Assembly: GCA_016165875.1 (NCBI GenBank)
Contig: JABBOT010000010.1
Location: forward strand, 12,301,357-12,365,356
Source: Acanthopleura granulata
Taxonomy: Eukaryota; Mollusca; Polyplacophora; Chitonida; Chitonidae
Length of the DNA: 64,000 nt
Reading direction: 5' to 3'
Positions 32,370 to 43,738 of this stretch are shown piece by piece (position 1 is the first letter of the stretch; every line of letters starts with the position of its first letter). Made by a program: the position numbers and the translations under genes. The notes under the pieces were generated by a model. That model had not been told where the DNA came from. It saw nothing but the letters and a program-made list of their open reading frames with translations, and made no database searches.

Positions 32370-34260
32370 ACTCGCCAGTAAATCAGAATGCAACTTGCTT
32401 AATGTTAACAAAGCACACTGCGAGAGACGCAATCTCTTGTTACAGTATCTCACAGATCAGAATGAGGTGGTCTGCTTGTATTCAGAATGTCATTCTGGGA
32501 CCAGGGGCACGCGTCCAGTATTATATGGCACGTAAATTCCGCTAGGCTGCAGGAATGTACTAAAACAATAATAGAATCACGCCATGGGTTCATCATATAA
32601 CCTCATTGTCAATCGACAGGAGGCCGGAGTTACAGCTTATCAGTTAGGTTTCAACATAAATTTTATGCTTTGTGTTGAGGTCTTTTATACCGTATTGTTG
32701 CATAACCGGGAATCTGCAGGGGACTAAGCATCCCTTATGCCTGGTCCCTTCGCATTGTTTTCATGTGATTGTGTATGAAGTGTGATGACAAAAGAGGATT
32801 TTGAGTAATTCTAGATCAGTGACGTCTAATTAATTATAATTAACATCATTGCATTTGTTACCTACTTCTGCTTAAATCATTGTTCCAGGATGCTTTTAAG
32901 TTGTTACGTTTCAAACATTTACATTAACACTAGTAATAAAAACTTAACTGATGTATTCACAGTGTGTATAGCTGTAAATGTTAACTACATGTACCTACTT
33001 CGTACACATGTATTGCCTATCATTTGTCTATCATTTACTGCCTTTGTTATATACAGGGAGGAAAAACATCACCCATTATATCAAATTTGTGCAAATAATT
33101 GGTATGTTTTCATTTGTTCCAAGACCGGTTATAATAATAGGGTAATAGTAAGATAATAAGTCTTATTATCTGATCATTTAAATAAACAGGTATAATAAAC
33201 CCCTAAGTGGGGAAAATTGAAAAGAGGCCGGATTTCACCGGTATTGTTTGACCATTTGCCAACTACCACACTGTCGCCGCATACTCTTTTTTCACTGTCT
33301 ATGTGGTAGTCTATTATTTTATACCAATCCTCAAATTTATATCCGACAGCCATTAATAAGTTCCTTTAACTGCAAGCATCCATGCTTCATGCGACTAGTT
33401 CAATCACAAATAAATAATAAAAGTCACTTCGCAAACAGGATTAATAGTCTTTCTGTTGACTGTTATTTCTGGAGAGAGGAGAGTGTGGGACATAGGCCTC
33501 TGTACCTATCATTCCATGGTTGGAGAATATCCACCCAATCATTTCTTACAGGATTCGCCGCAAACTTATCAATACCGTTATAGTTAAATGGTCACTCACG
33601 AAATAGCTCAGTGACACATTCTGAGCAGCGATATCGACGATGTGGCCTTCATCCAAGACATCCACTTATTTGATAGCCAAATGTTTAGTTTACGATCAAC
33701 CGATGACTGAAATGAAATAAATCCACATTACATCATATACGCTTCAAATATTTCAGGAAGAACTTGTTTGGTTCAATCTGCACGAATGGCCGAGGATCGT
33801 GAATGTTACAACTTTGAAAAGCTAGATGCATCCGTTTCTATATGCACTTGACAACAGAGCTTCTTTTAGTCTTTGTGGGGTGGTTTTGGAATATGTGCCA
33901 TTCTTTGTTTAGAATGATTGCTAAATAGAAAAACACAGAATTTATTAAGGTACATTTTCAAACTTTCTGACACGTTTCAATGACACTGAGAACTGAATAT
34001 ACCTAGAGTGTGGGTAGAGGAGGAAAAAATGAAGACCAATCGCCATGCCTTATTGTCATTCACGTCGTAAAACAAAGTCTTAATGCCGTATTGTTCCTTG
34101 CTATGATCTCACGGTAGAACCTCTTATCGAACATCCTTTTGTCACTTCCTGGTAGCCGTACTATGACTTACATTTGTAAGTAACCTGTCTACATCAATCA
34201 ACTGCTCAGTTTTAACAGCCAAGTATCAGATATACCCACATAATTCACAGTTATTTATAT
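32370..34260. other. Mostly anonymous sequence
   Basis: Outside repeat R there are two open plus frames (32890-33156 and 33248-33583). They are hydrophobic or mixed in composition, with no recognisable domain or splice context. I treat them as chance. Confidence 0.35.
32745..32850 (+). repeat. Dispersed repeat R, copy 2
   Basis: CCTTCGCATTGTTTTCATGT, then TTTGAGTAATTCTAGATCAG and TGACGTCTAATTAATT. See 30558-30660 for the partner. Confidence 0.5.
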
Positions 34261-34261
34261 C

Positions 34262-34485
34262 TTTGATTGGCGTTTTACGCGGTACTCAGGATTATTTCAG
34301 TAACGCTACGGCGGCCAGCATTATAGCGAGAGAAAACATCAAGTATAAGCCCGGGGGAAACGCACAACTATCCGTAGGTTGCCGACAGACCTTCTCACTT
34401 ATGCGACCAGAGAGGAAGCCAGCACGTGCTGGTCTAGAAATGACAACGACCGCATTGCTGAGAGGCGTCATGGTCATTACACTGT
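34262..34485 (-). mobile_element. SINE family A, antisense, tail to B-box
   Basis: TTGATTGGCGTTTTACGCGG, then the full antisense body through CCGACAGACCTTCTCACTTA, GAGAGGAAGCCAGCACGTGC and GACCGCATTGCTGAGAGGCG. The tRNA head is degenerate beyond about 34480. Confidence 0.8.
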
Positions 34486-34489
34486 TCAA

Positions 34490-35460
34490 GCACGCGAATT
34501 CACTCCACCACGTACGGTTAACCAGCGAGCCGGCATGGCTAAATGGTGCCATGGTGCATGTTTTCATTGTATGTAAGCTTTCCGGTGGGCAATAAATAAT
34601 ACCAACAAGATAATTGGTTTTAGGTATGTGTACTTCGATAAACACTCACAAATAGCATTGTCACCGTGAAACTAAATCTGATTTAAAGGAGTCATTAAAA
34701 ATATACGATATCCGCTAATTCTTGAATATCCCATTGTTGGCAATGGTGAAAACATTACAAACTTTAGTGCAGAAATTAACAAACACTGACAGAACAAAGA
34801 AACATTACTACTATACGTGAAAAACTACTGTACCTGAAAAACACGTATTAGATGTACTTCATCCATGACATGGTCCTGGTTCACGGGTAAAAGCCTGTGA
34901 AACCGAAGTCTGGCCAATACTCTAACCTTAATATAAAGGTTCGGTTAGTGCAGACATTCAAATGTAAATAAGAATTTTCTCGTGTATGAGAACGGTTACA
35001 ATACTAGATGTATGTTTTGCACCACATTAAAAGCAGAAAAAGCGCTAACTCAATCCAAATCAGGAAATTTGCTGCTTCACAACAAGTCTAGACGCAGTTA
35101 GCAGGTTGCAGTGACATGTATATATGTGGTGACGATGTGTTATTTTAGCGCCAAATAGCTAATTATTCTGCATGCCGATTTGCCCTGATTATGAATAGCA
35201 CAATAGTCTCATTCACACAAATAATCATGTCACAGGACATAATGAATTGTCACCTCTTAACCCGCGCTAATCCTTATCAAAAATCATAGGTCATCCTCTA
35301 GACAAAATTTGGATCCAAATGTTGTGCAAAGTTCCTCATCACTGTTTACCACAAGATATGAGCGAGATGAAAATCGAAGAGCATCTAAGGTATGAAACAG
35401 TGAGAAAAACGCTTCCTTTCTTTCATCCCATATTTGTTTTAAGGCATCTCTCATATACAA
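34490..35460. other. Anonymous sequence
   Basis: Nothing beyond short, unconvincing ORFs was seen. Confidence 0.4.
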
Positions 35461-35463
35461 ACT

Positions 35464-35732
35464 GGGGGCCACCGTGGCTCAGTCGGTTAGCGCGCTATCG
35501 CAGCACAATGATCCGAAGCCTCACACCAATGTGGTCAGTGTGATTTCAAGACCAGCTCATGCTGGCTTCTTCTACGGCCGTACTTGGGAAGGTCTGCCAG
35601 CGAGATGCGGATGGTCATGGGTTTCCCCTGGATCTGCCCGGCTTTCTCCCACTATAATGCTGGCCGCCGTCGTATATGTGAAATATTCTTGAGTACGGCT
35701 TAAACACCAATCAAATAAATAAATAAATAAAT
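35464..35732 (+). mobile_element. SINE family A, most complete copy (tRNA head to tail)
   Basis: This is the reference copy in the window. The tRNA-like head has an A box, TGGCTCAGTCGG (35475-35486), that fits the pol III consensus fully, and a weaker B box, GATTTCAAGACC (35542-35553). The body runs through GCTCATGCTGGCTTCTTCTA, CTGCCCGGCTTTCTCCCACT and ATGCTGGCCGCCGTCGTATA. The tail is CTTAAACACCAATCAAATAA with (AAAT)n to 35732. The unit is about 269 bp. Transcription would be by RNA polymerase III, and mobilisation would depend on a partner LINE. I know of molluscan V-SINE elements (RUDI) that this may belong to, but could not check. No clear target duplication was found. Confidence 0.9.
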
Positions 35733-36655
35733 ATCTTTAAATTTGTCATCATTAATCCTTTTGTCGAATTACAAAAATCAAATTACCAGTTCTCGTGCTC
35801 ACAGACTTTACCATTTGCCACACGCGTGTTGTAAGTGTGCTTCATCATGGAAGAAGGAGAAGGGCAATTTTAAATAATCTTTTACCGTTAGGATATTCCA
35901 CACGTCTATAGATTATCTGCTATGTACAACCAGTAATAACAAATATAAGCAAGCATTTCGGAAGAATCTTTGGATGCAATTATACAATTATTTAATAATG
36001 TATGTACCGAATTTAAAGGTCTACTGTACAACCAACGTTAAGCGAATGTGTGATTCCGAATTGCCTGTTAACAGTAAGCATTTAAGGCAATTATACAGAA
36101 AAATTGGCTTTTTTATCTATAAGGATGATTGAAAAATTTAATCAAATTCAAGATACGAATGGGACGTCTCAGGCTGATATATTTTCTTTACCCCTCGCAG
36201 TGTGCACTCGATGAGGCTTACAGTTCCTGTCAACAGTAGGACCAGCATGCACACAGCCGAAAACTCCTGACCGCTTTTAATAGCTGTCCATCGTTTGGGC
36301 CTCTCAACAAGTCGTTCACTTTTTCCAGACGTGACAATTCCTGACTCAAATAATAACATGTTTAGTCTAGGTTTAAGTAGATAGGGTGTGCAGTCCACCG
36401 ATATTATAAGAGAAAAGGATTTTCTTACAAGTTGGTTTCCCATGACAAACCTCATAAATAAAGAGCAAAAGCGTTCAATAAAAGAATTAAATCCAAATAA
36501 CGTTTACTGTTTGCCCTGATCTTGTATGTTACATGTATCATTCCCGTGTCGACTGATAACTGTTTCCTGGTTCATCCAAAGAACTGTAAATCATTCACAG
36601 TAGGGTTTGCACAGCCGTCATATTTCGCATATCTTTCAAAATCGCTTTGTATGGA
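35733..36655. other. Mostly anonymous sequence
   Basis: Only the minus-strand candidate at 36138-36455 stands out. The rest is AT-rich with short ORFs. Confidence 0.35.
36138..36455 (-). CDS. Unidentified open frame with one membrane segment
   Basis: 105 codons from ATG. The C-terminal half reads SGKSERLVERPKRWTAIKSG, then the hydrophobic segment FSAVCMLVLLLTGTVSLIE, then a basic patch (RGVKK) and an acidic tail (SHSYLEFD-stop). A charged flank, one helix and a charged tail would suit a single-pass membrane protein or the last exon of one. Codon use in the C-terminal part looks coding-like. No family is recognised. It may be chance. Confidence 0.2.
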   Translation of the reverse strand: MRFVMGNQLVRKSFSLIISVDCTPYLLKPRLNMLLFESGIVTSGKSERLVERPKRWTAIKSGQEFSAVCMLVLLLTGTVSLIECTLRGVKKIYQPETSHSYLEFD

Positions 36656-36893
36656 ATATCATAAAGTGGTACACGTTTTGAAGACGCATAATGCATTCAT
36701 TGCGTCTTTTCGTCATCATTAGAAACTGTCGACTGCTTCTCTATGCATGAGTCCATCCTAATTTTTATATTTTATATATTTTATTAGTATTTTAGTGTTT
36801 TGTGTTATTGGTCATTTTTTGAAACTGGTCTTGCAATTATTGACACCTGAACGCCTATTTTGACTGACGAACGTCTGTTCCGACGCCTATGTT
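36655..36893 (+). repeat. Dispersed repeat Q, copy 2
   Basis: Pairs with 30040-30305: CATTCATTGCGTCTTTTCGT, TGTCGACTGCTTCTCTATGC, GAAACTGGTCTTGCAATTAT and TTCCGACGCC at the right end. Confidence 0.6.
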
Positions 36894-36899
36894 ACAAAC

Positions 36900-38565
36900 C
36901 TAGCTAGGAAATCAATGGGCATTGTGTTTTAGTTGCTTATCTTCTCTGACCATATTATATTGCATTTTTCTGCATTAATTGTGATTACCTTCAACAGACG
37001 CGTGAATTTAAACGATAAATTTTGAACCTTGGTTAAACGGTAGTAATTTAAGTCAAACAAACCGAACTTCCCTTACACTAGATTTGACAGATCAAACAGT
37101 TCAGAACCAAATAGGTTTTGCGTTGCCGCAAAGATGTGATTCTAAAGCTGCGGGATGATCCGTTTAGAAATCTGAGTGCCTTACCTTGTCAGAAATGGGA
37201 TGCTAGACCCTGTCAGCATGTCACAGGCGCGCTGTTCTCGGAAGAGACATCTTAAAGCTACTCCGCGGAAACATGGAGGACGGTATTCCATGAAACCACA
37301 GCAGTTTCGCATGCGCAATTATTCATGTTTCTCCAGCAAATATGAAGAGATTTAATGATGTTCTGCAACCGTTGTGTACATACAAGCCATCTCCTTTTCA
37401 CCTGATGTAACAGCCCACTCCCCTGAAAGTCACCGTGTTGACAAAGTGCTATGGCCTAATTTTCATATGCAATGAGCAAGTTCAAGGGACGTGTCATGGT
37501 ATGGATCATTGAAATAGGAATGTTTGGTGATTGTTTTCAGTTAATGTCGATTAATCCATATTAAGTTAAAGGTATTTGAATGCCAGTACGCACAATAAGG
37601 AAAGTAAGTATATTTTCATTTCATTTCCTTTGCTTTAAGTTTATTGTGTCAATTGTGTCGTCTAATACTTACCAGTGAAGGTGTTCATTAAGGATACGTG
37701 TGGTATTTTTAATGCAACAGTCGATATATCCACTCTGATATCCCAAAGCCATTGAATATGTTGGTATTTTGGCGAAGGCTGTACTTCCTATTTAATGAAA
37801 AAGACTACAGTCTGGAGCGCACAACCAGAGTGGCGACGGCAGTGTTATAATTGGTTTAAGCGTCATAAATTTTGACTTCTGGTTTAGCCCCTGAAACTCC
37901 ATTTCCTGTCCACAAATTAAAAGAAACATGATCACATTTTAGATCATGTGTGCATGATACACAAGTTCAGGCCAGGAAAAGTTTATTATTTCTCTCATAA
38001 AACTTATATACATCTGGTTAGAATTGGTTTAGCTATGAACAAGGTTTACTTTCGCACTTTTTAAGAAAGACAGGCAACGTCGTTATATGTACAGGATGTA
38101 TTTACAGAAAATGAATTTTGTTCTCCCACAAAACTGTATATTTCACCCCCGAATAGGAGGTTCTATTGAAAATAACATTTGGCGAGTGTTAAAGGCTTAT
38201 CGCCCTGATGTAACGCCCATTATTCATTAAATGTTTGGGTCCGGCCCCTTTTGGCCTTACAAGGACGCTTTGCGGGGTCACTATGTAGGGTTCTTGGTCA
38301 ATTGGCTCATTTTCGCGCAGTATTTTTGCCCGGAGATGTAGGGTGTTATTGCTTACTTCGGGCCTGGTTTTCAGATGATGGGATCATGTGCGTCAAACAG
38401 AGGTTACAAGTAGTTTTATTCCTACAGGTGCCGATCTGGTGTAAGATGTCTCGTCACCTATAGACCATGTTTAAAATAGGTGAGTGAAGTTAGACTGTGG
38501 TTCGCAGTTAGCGGTTAGCTATTCAACGGGGACAACTCATTATTTCTAAAAGTTATATATTAGGG
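36900..38565. other. Anonymous sequence
   Basis: 38230-38460 is more GC-rich and has a 70-codon open plus frame without a recognisable domain. I cannot assign anything else. Confidence 0.35.
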
Positions 38566-38569
38566 TACA

Positions 38570-38835
38570 TCTCCATTAATACTGCACCTACAGACGTCAT
38601 ACTTGGTACATTATTGACACTAATGCGGGCTATCACGTCATGCATACAATTTCCGATTCTAACACCAGGGTGCCCTTCTGTGAATAGCAGTCTGAATAGC
38701 AGTCCCCATGAATACTGCACCTACAGACATCGTGCTTAATAATTAATGACACTTAATGTACATTAAAAACATGTAATGCAGGCTATTACTGATTCCAAAA
38801 TTTCTGATTCTAACACATGGGGCGATGAAGGATAA
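38570..38835 (+). repeat. Left flank: two direct ~132-bp units
   Basis: Unit starts lie at 38571 and 38703. Both contain GCACCTACAGAC and GATTCTAACAC. The first also holds TGTGAATAGCAGTCTGAATA at its right end. Confidence 0.8.
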
Positions 38836-41389
38836 CAGAATATTTTCTGAGTGACATACCTGACTTGAGATAAATTTTCGGTATGGAAGATTTGTTCAAG
38901 AACGATGAAAGCTAGGAGAATTAAACAAGGAAACCCTATGTTCACTGTCAGGCAGTTAGCGATTCTGTCTACTTCTAACCTATTTAAAAGGTATGTATTA
39001 TTTTTTATTTTACGGACAGGTTCTAATTGGTTCTTCAACACCACTTTGCCAATCTAAAAAATATTGCTTCAGAAATCCTTAACGTCCGACGTTAGGTGAC
39101 GTCACACTAAATTGTTGACCAAGGAGTAAACTTCACTGCTTACTGGCTATGACGCCTGAACTCATACACTGTAATGTGAGGTCACGCTGAAATATTTACC
39201 GAATTCTGAGCACACGAACACAATTTGAAAAGTCCTACAAGTCATTACTGTCTTACAGAGAATATCTTTCTTTATTTTGAATATTGCTACAGATAAAAAT
39301 AGTATATATTTGGTTAGGGGTCAGTAGTTTCAGCTTCCGACGTCAATGACGACAAAAATTTTTTTTATATCAACTCTAAGCCCTACTGTCTTTAACGCCT
39401 TCACCAATCCGCTTTAGGAAGAATTGTCCCACTGAACTGTTTACAGAACTGTTAATGGATCTTTTAACCTGTGTTTACGCCTAAACCAGGACAAAATGCC
39501 GTGAAATGCTCTGACGTCGAATGACTGCTAACGTCAGTCTGAGTTGTTAACTAGACTGTTAACAGAACTATTTTCTGGTTTTAGACACGTAACCAGTTCG
39601 AAAAGGACAACTTTTTATACTGATACACACTGTTCATACTTGGTAATTAAACACAACTTTCCAAATGGTTCAAATTGGCGCCAAGAGTCTGGACATCCGG
39701 CATTAGGTGGCGTCAAGATCAGCAGTTAACCCCGTTAACTGGTCTGTAAATCGGCATTAACGCCTTAAACAATATACATACAGATCTCAGACTTCATACA
39801 CAAACATAACTTCACAAGTCATTTATTTCCTGAAAAATAAAAAAAACCTTGTTATGAAAATAATATTACAGATTCACATAGATTTTATTTGATGCTTACA
39901 GCCCACTTTAAAAGGCATGCAAAACGCTATCAATGGTCTTTGCTCCGACGTCAGATGACGTCAACTGAGATTTTAATTCAACCATTTACTGAGCCTTTAA
40001 ATATATTTAAAATAAATTTCAACGCCTTTACAGTTGTAAGGTGACATCACACTGAATTGCTTACATAACTATTAATTTACCTCTTAACCGGAGTTTTCAC
40101 CTTGTACAATAAAAGTACATATCTCATACTTAATACATAAACACCTCTATTCCAGCCCTACAAAACGGTGTCAACTGTTTTGTTGTGCAATATGTGATGA
40201 CGTCAAGTCCTGAACTGTTGATATAGCTGTTATACAAACGGTTGGGTACCGTCTGTGCCGAAATCCACAGGATTATGGGTCCTATAACTGGTACACTAAC
40301 ACCATTTGGCGAACCTTACAAGACGGGGGTCAGCGTCAAATGACGTCAAAAAGAGTTGTTACCTGGTGTTTGTTACCAAACACCACTTGGCAACTCGCGT
40401 CAGATGTTTTAACATCAAACGTCAAGTGACATCAAGCTGAACTGTTAACCAAACTGTTAGCTCGCATTAATGTCTGAAGTATTAAGCACGCTAAATGGTT
40501 TACCGAACGGTAAACTGATATGTTAATCGGCGTGAACGCCTTAACCAATAGACATAGAGCTTGCGTGCTTGGTAACACAACCATTACTGAACAAGGCCCA
40601 CAAAATGGCGCGAAATGTTTTAACGTCCGACGTTGTTTGATGTCAAGTGTTACAGAACTGTAATACTAAGAACACAAACACATTATTGCAAATGACAGTG
40701 AATTGTTAACCAAATTGTTAAAATGCATTCACCAACAGGTATAGATGTCTCATAAATGTACTTCGCAGACAAACATCGTTTGGGAAATCCAAAAAAAGGA
40801 CGTCAATATTCAATAATTGATGTCATGTTACGTCAGTTGTTAAAATTTTGACGTAACAAAACTCTTTATAGGACGTGCAAGGTAGCGTATGTGTACCAAG
40901 AATGAACTGTCTATGCCATTAGGTCAAAGCATTAAGGACACTTGAGAGTTCTGTTAACAGTTGTTCAACAATTCCATTTGGCGCTGAACTGTTAAACTTC
41001 TGACGGCCGCTGTTAGGGCCGGTATAATAGTGTTTGTGTACAAAGCATAAGACATACTGGTCCATTTGTTAGTGTGCAGACGGCGGTTAATAAGTCATTC
41101 GACCTTGTCGTCATTTAAACCTTTATATAAATTACATGTTGTGGAATTGACTATTTGGTAATGTGACTGGACATTTTTTTAGCTTACCACTTAGACCATC
41201 ATAGTACAGCCAGCCGTGCTGCACGGTTCTCACGCATGATACAAAAATTGTCTCTTCGGTATAAACAACAAAAACAACAAAAACAGAACATGAAAATACA
41301 CACCTTTCACTTGTATCAAAGCATAAACAAACGTTCATCACCTATCCTGCAGTATTACTATCAATATTAACGGGGCAAAAAAGTTTAGT

Positions 41390-41760
41390 AAGTGCAGTAT
41401 TAATTGAGACATGGGCCAGACTGCTATTCAAACTGCTATTCACAAAAGCCGCCCCCCCCTCCCCCGTGTTATTATCAGTATTTATAGGCATCAGGTGATA
41501 TCTTGCATTTAGTGTCATTAATGTACCAAGTGTGATGTCTGCAGGTGCAGTATTAATGGAGATATGGGCCAGATTGGTATTCAGACTGCTATTCACAGAA
41601 ACGCCTCCTGGTGTTAGAATCGGGAATTGCATAAAGTTAACGCGATAGCGCGCATTAAGTGTCAATAATGTACCAAGTATGATGTTTGTAGGTGCAGTAT
41701 GAATGGAGATATGGGCCAGACTGCTATTCACAGAAGCGCCCCCTGGTGTTACATCTGTAC
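41390..41760 (-). repeat. Right flank: three inverted ~150-bp units
   Basis: GTGCAGTATTAAT(T/G)GAGA anchors fall at 41394, 41547 and 41694. Each unit ends in GCCAGA(C/T)TG(C/G)TATTCA, then C-rich text (41454-41465 is an almost pure C-run). Open minus-strand frames across the array are 51-codon peptide repeats caused by the ~150-bp period. Confidence 0.85.
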
Positions 41761-41977
41761 ATAACGCTACTCATATACGGAAGCTTGGCTACTGTCCCTT
41801 GCTCGGTCAGTGCACAAACTAGAACGAAGAGCTGACAGGATGCCACTGTGCACAGCTGTTGGCTGCAAAATCAGCACCTCGATTACAGGAGCCCGGCTTG
41901 ACATTTCACCATTTTTTTTTTTTAGTTAAAACTTCACATGCTTTTAGTGTATGTTCCCAGAAAGATTTCCCAGTAAA

Positions 41978-42060
41978 TTGTTTTTACGCCGTACTCAAGA
42001 ATATTTAATTTATACAACGGTGGCCAACATTATGGTGGGCGGAAACCGGGCAGAGTGGGT
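41978..42060 (-). mobile_element. SINE family A, tail fragment
   Basis: TTTTTACGCCGTACTCAAGA, then CGGTGGCCAACATTATGGTG and GGCGGAAACCGGGCAGAG, breaking off after 42058. Confidence 0.75.
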
Positions 42061-42129
42061 TGCTTGAAGATATATATTTGTTAAATATATTACTGCCTAG
42101 AATGCACAAACTTTCCACATTATGTTGAT

Positions 42130-43400
42130 ATAAACTCCGTGTCGTGAGGATTAACCTAGTTTATCTAAGATGACTTTAAGAACTGCACAAATGGAATCAA
42201 ATTTACCATATGAAGTCCACCTTCATCGTATTTTTGTTTATGGTGGATCTTTGTATCCTATCGGTACCGTAATTTCATATGACTTGATGAAGTAGTGCAT
42301 TTATTTCTTTCAGTGTAATGTCTGATGGGCTTGAGAGGGAAAGAAAGGAAGTAAATTTATTTTTGACAAGGCCGGAGATTTTAACCGTTATTTTTCCCAA
42401 TAGTGAACCGTTTCTGGTTCTCCATGTTTGAACGTCAAAAGTCTTCTATTCTAGCAAGGTAATACATTTTCCATAGGTAAAACAGACTCAGTGTGGTTTC
42501 CGAAACTGAAAGTCATAAGCACTTCTTCTATGAGATAGAATCGAAAGCTTTCTCAAAATCGACCGATAGCAGTAATCCTGGAAAATTGCATCGTAAATTA
42601 GACATACATTTTTTGCGATATACCTTCCGGAGATAAAACCTTTCGACCTTCAGTCATGATGTCATCAAGAATAAGTTTCAATCTATTTGCGATGCAAGCA
42701 CTGTAAAGTCTATAATTTACATTTAACAGAGTAATGGACGGCCAACTTTTTGAACTATCTCTTTGGGTTACTTTGTTTTGGGAATCTTGCTATTCATTTA
42801 TTTGGTTGTAGTTTTACGGTAAGCATGTTATGATTTCTAGCTCAATACTTATTTTACTGACGTTTCACCTTTTACAAAATTTGATTACCTGATCTTAGAA
42901 CAAATTGTCAAGCATCTTTCTTGAACATTTTGTAAAATTCAACCGGAAAACCACCCATTCTTTGAGTTTTGCCGTTTTTCATTTTTCTCAAACATGTCCG
43001 TAGGTGTTTAAAAGTCGTTAAATCTTCTAATTAAACCCTATCTGAAAGCCTGAATAGTTTCACATCTTTCAAACATCACCTATGGTCTTCCACTATCAGT
43101 TTTTCTGTATAGATTTGAGTAATATTTTTAGTGCCTCTAGAATCTTTGTCGTTTGATACATATCTGTTCCAGCGTCAAGTGTTAATTTTGACATCAGTTT
43201 ATTTGTATCATTCCTTTCTCTAGCGCCCAAAATTATTTTGTAACCTTTTCACAGAGGTTTTGTTTGCCTTTGATCTGATTAACATGCCTTCCATTTCTTT
43301 TTCTCTCAACTTTTCGTATCCTCTTTCAGACTATATAGTGTATCGAGTTTTAAATCGGATGATAAAGTTTTTATTTTTCTAGTTGTTCAATTTTTTTTCC
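42130..43400 (-). pseudogene. L1-like LINE ORF2 remnant, RT core deleted
   Basis: Read on the minus strand from high to low coordinates. LREKEMEGMLIRSKANK (about 43312-43262) is the endonuclease-RT linker of L1/Tx1-type elements. The next piece is MKNGKTQRMGGFPVEFYKMF (about 42985-42925), then the RT blocks SWPSITLLNVNYRLYSACIA and NRLKLILDDI (about 42752-42655). LLLSVDFEKAFDSIS (about 42578-42532), with the first catalytic Asp, and FSFGN (about 42510) follow. The text then passes directly to NGSLLGKITV (about 42410), DITLKEINALLHQVI (about 42323) and a Tyr/Gly-rich KYDEGGLHMVNLI-like block (about 42205-42180), the C-terminal side of L1 ORF2. The palm blocks with GCPLSP and YxDD are absent. 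Stops and frameshifts are frequent. No ORF1 or poly(A) was found, and a SINE fragment bounds it at 42060. Confidence 0.75.
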
Positions 43401-43436
43401 AGTTCTGTTTCTCACATTTTTTCATTGTTGCGTTTT

Positions 43437-43738
43437 TTGAATGCTTATTGTTTAAAGCCCTTCTCAAAAATATTTCACTTATACGAAGGCGGTGCGTTTA
43501 TTGAAGAATATTGCATTGTTTGTACTCTTGTTTGTGGCCAGCATTATGGTGGGAATAAACCGGGTAGAGCCCTAAAGAAACCCACGGCATCCGCAGATTG
43601 CTGGCAGACCTTCCGCAAGGAGTGCTAGAGAAGAAGCCAACATACGCTGGACTTCAACTCACAGCAAGGCTTTGGTGAGAGGCACCGATGTCTTTACGCT
43701 GTACTAGCGCGCTAACTGCCTCGGCCACGGAGGTCCCT
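43437..43738 (-). mobile_element. Chimeric SINE: family B tail joined to family A body and head
   Basis: The first 50 bp, GAATGCTTATTGTTTAAAGC then CTTCTCAAAAATATTTCACT, match the tail of family B at 18700-18750 better than any family A copy. After a 40-bp foreign stretch (about 43491-43531), the antisense family A body follows: GTGGCCAGCATTATGGTGGG, GCATCCGCAGATTGCTGGCA. It ends in a tRNA head, GTACTAGCGCGCTAACTGCC then TCGGCCACGG (43702-43731). Its complement has an A-box-like TGGCCGAGGCAGTTAGCGCG. Confidence 0.7.

Larger units (their letters stand above)
38570..41760. repeat. Large inverted-flank repeat block with CRE-like satellite interior
   Basis: The left flank (38570-38835) has two direct copies of a ~132-bp unit. 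Each begins CC(A/C)TTAATACTGCACCTAC-like text and includes CTTGGTACATTATTGACACT (left copy) and GATTCTAACAC. The right flank (41390-41760) has three copies of the same unit in reverse complement, spaced 153 and 147 bp. Between them, 39060-41060 is a degenerate repeat whose copies share GACGTCA-type words, AACTGTTAACCAAACTGTTA, CATTAACGCC and CTCATACTTGGTA. Perfect TGACGTCA occurs at 39097, 39956, 40198 and 40341. There is no coding potential beyond repeat-derived frames. It may be a satellite-bearing mobile element; bivalve pearl/Helitron-like elements with ~160-bp tandem units are the nearest comparison I know. Confidence 0.65.

Noticed and set aside
34292..34645. Overlapping 110-117 codon frames on both strands.
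   Set aside because: They lie in SINE family A sequence, which keeps frames open on both strands, as at 18565-18913, 29684-30022 and 31442-31693.
35464..35553. Possible tRNA gene at the start of the SINE.
   Set aside because: The A box is perfect but the B box is degenerate and the segment continues into the SINE body. It is a tRNA-derived promoter only.
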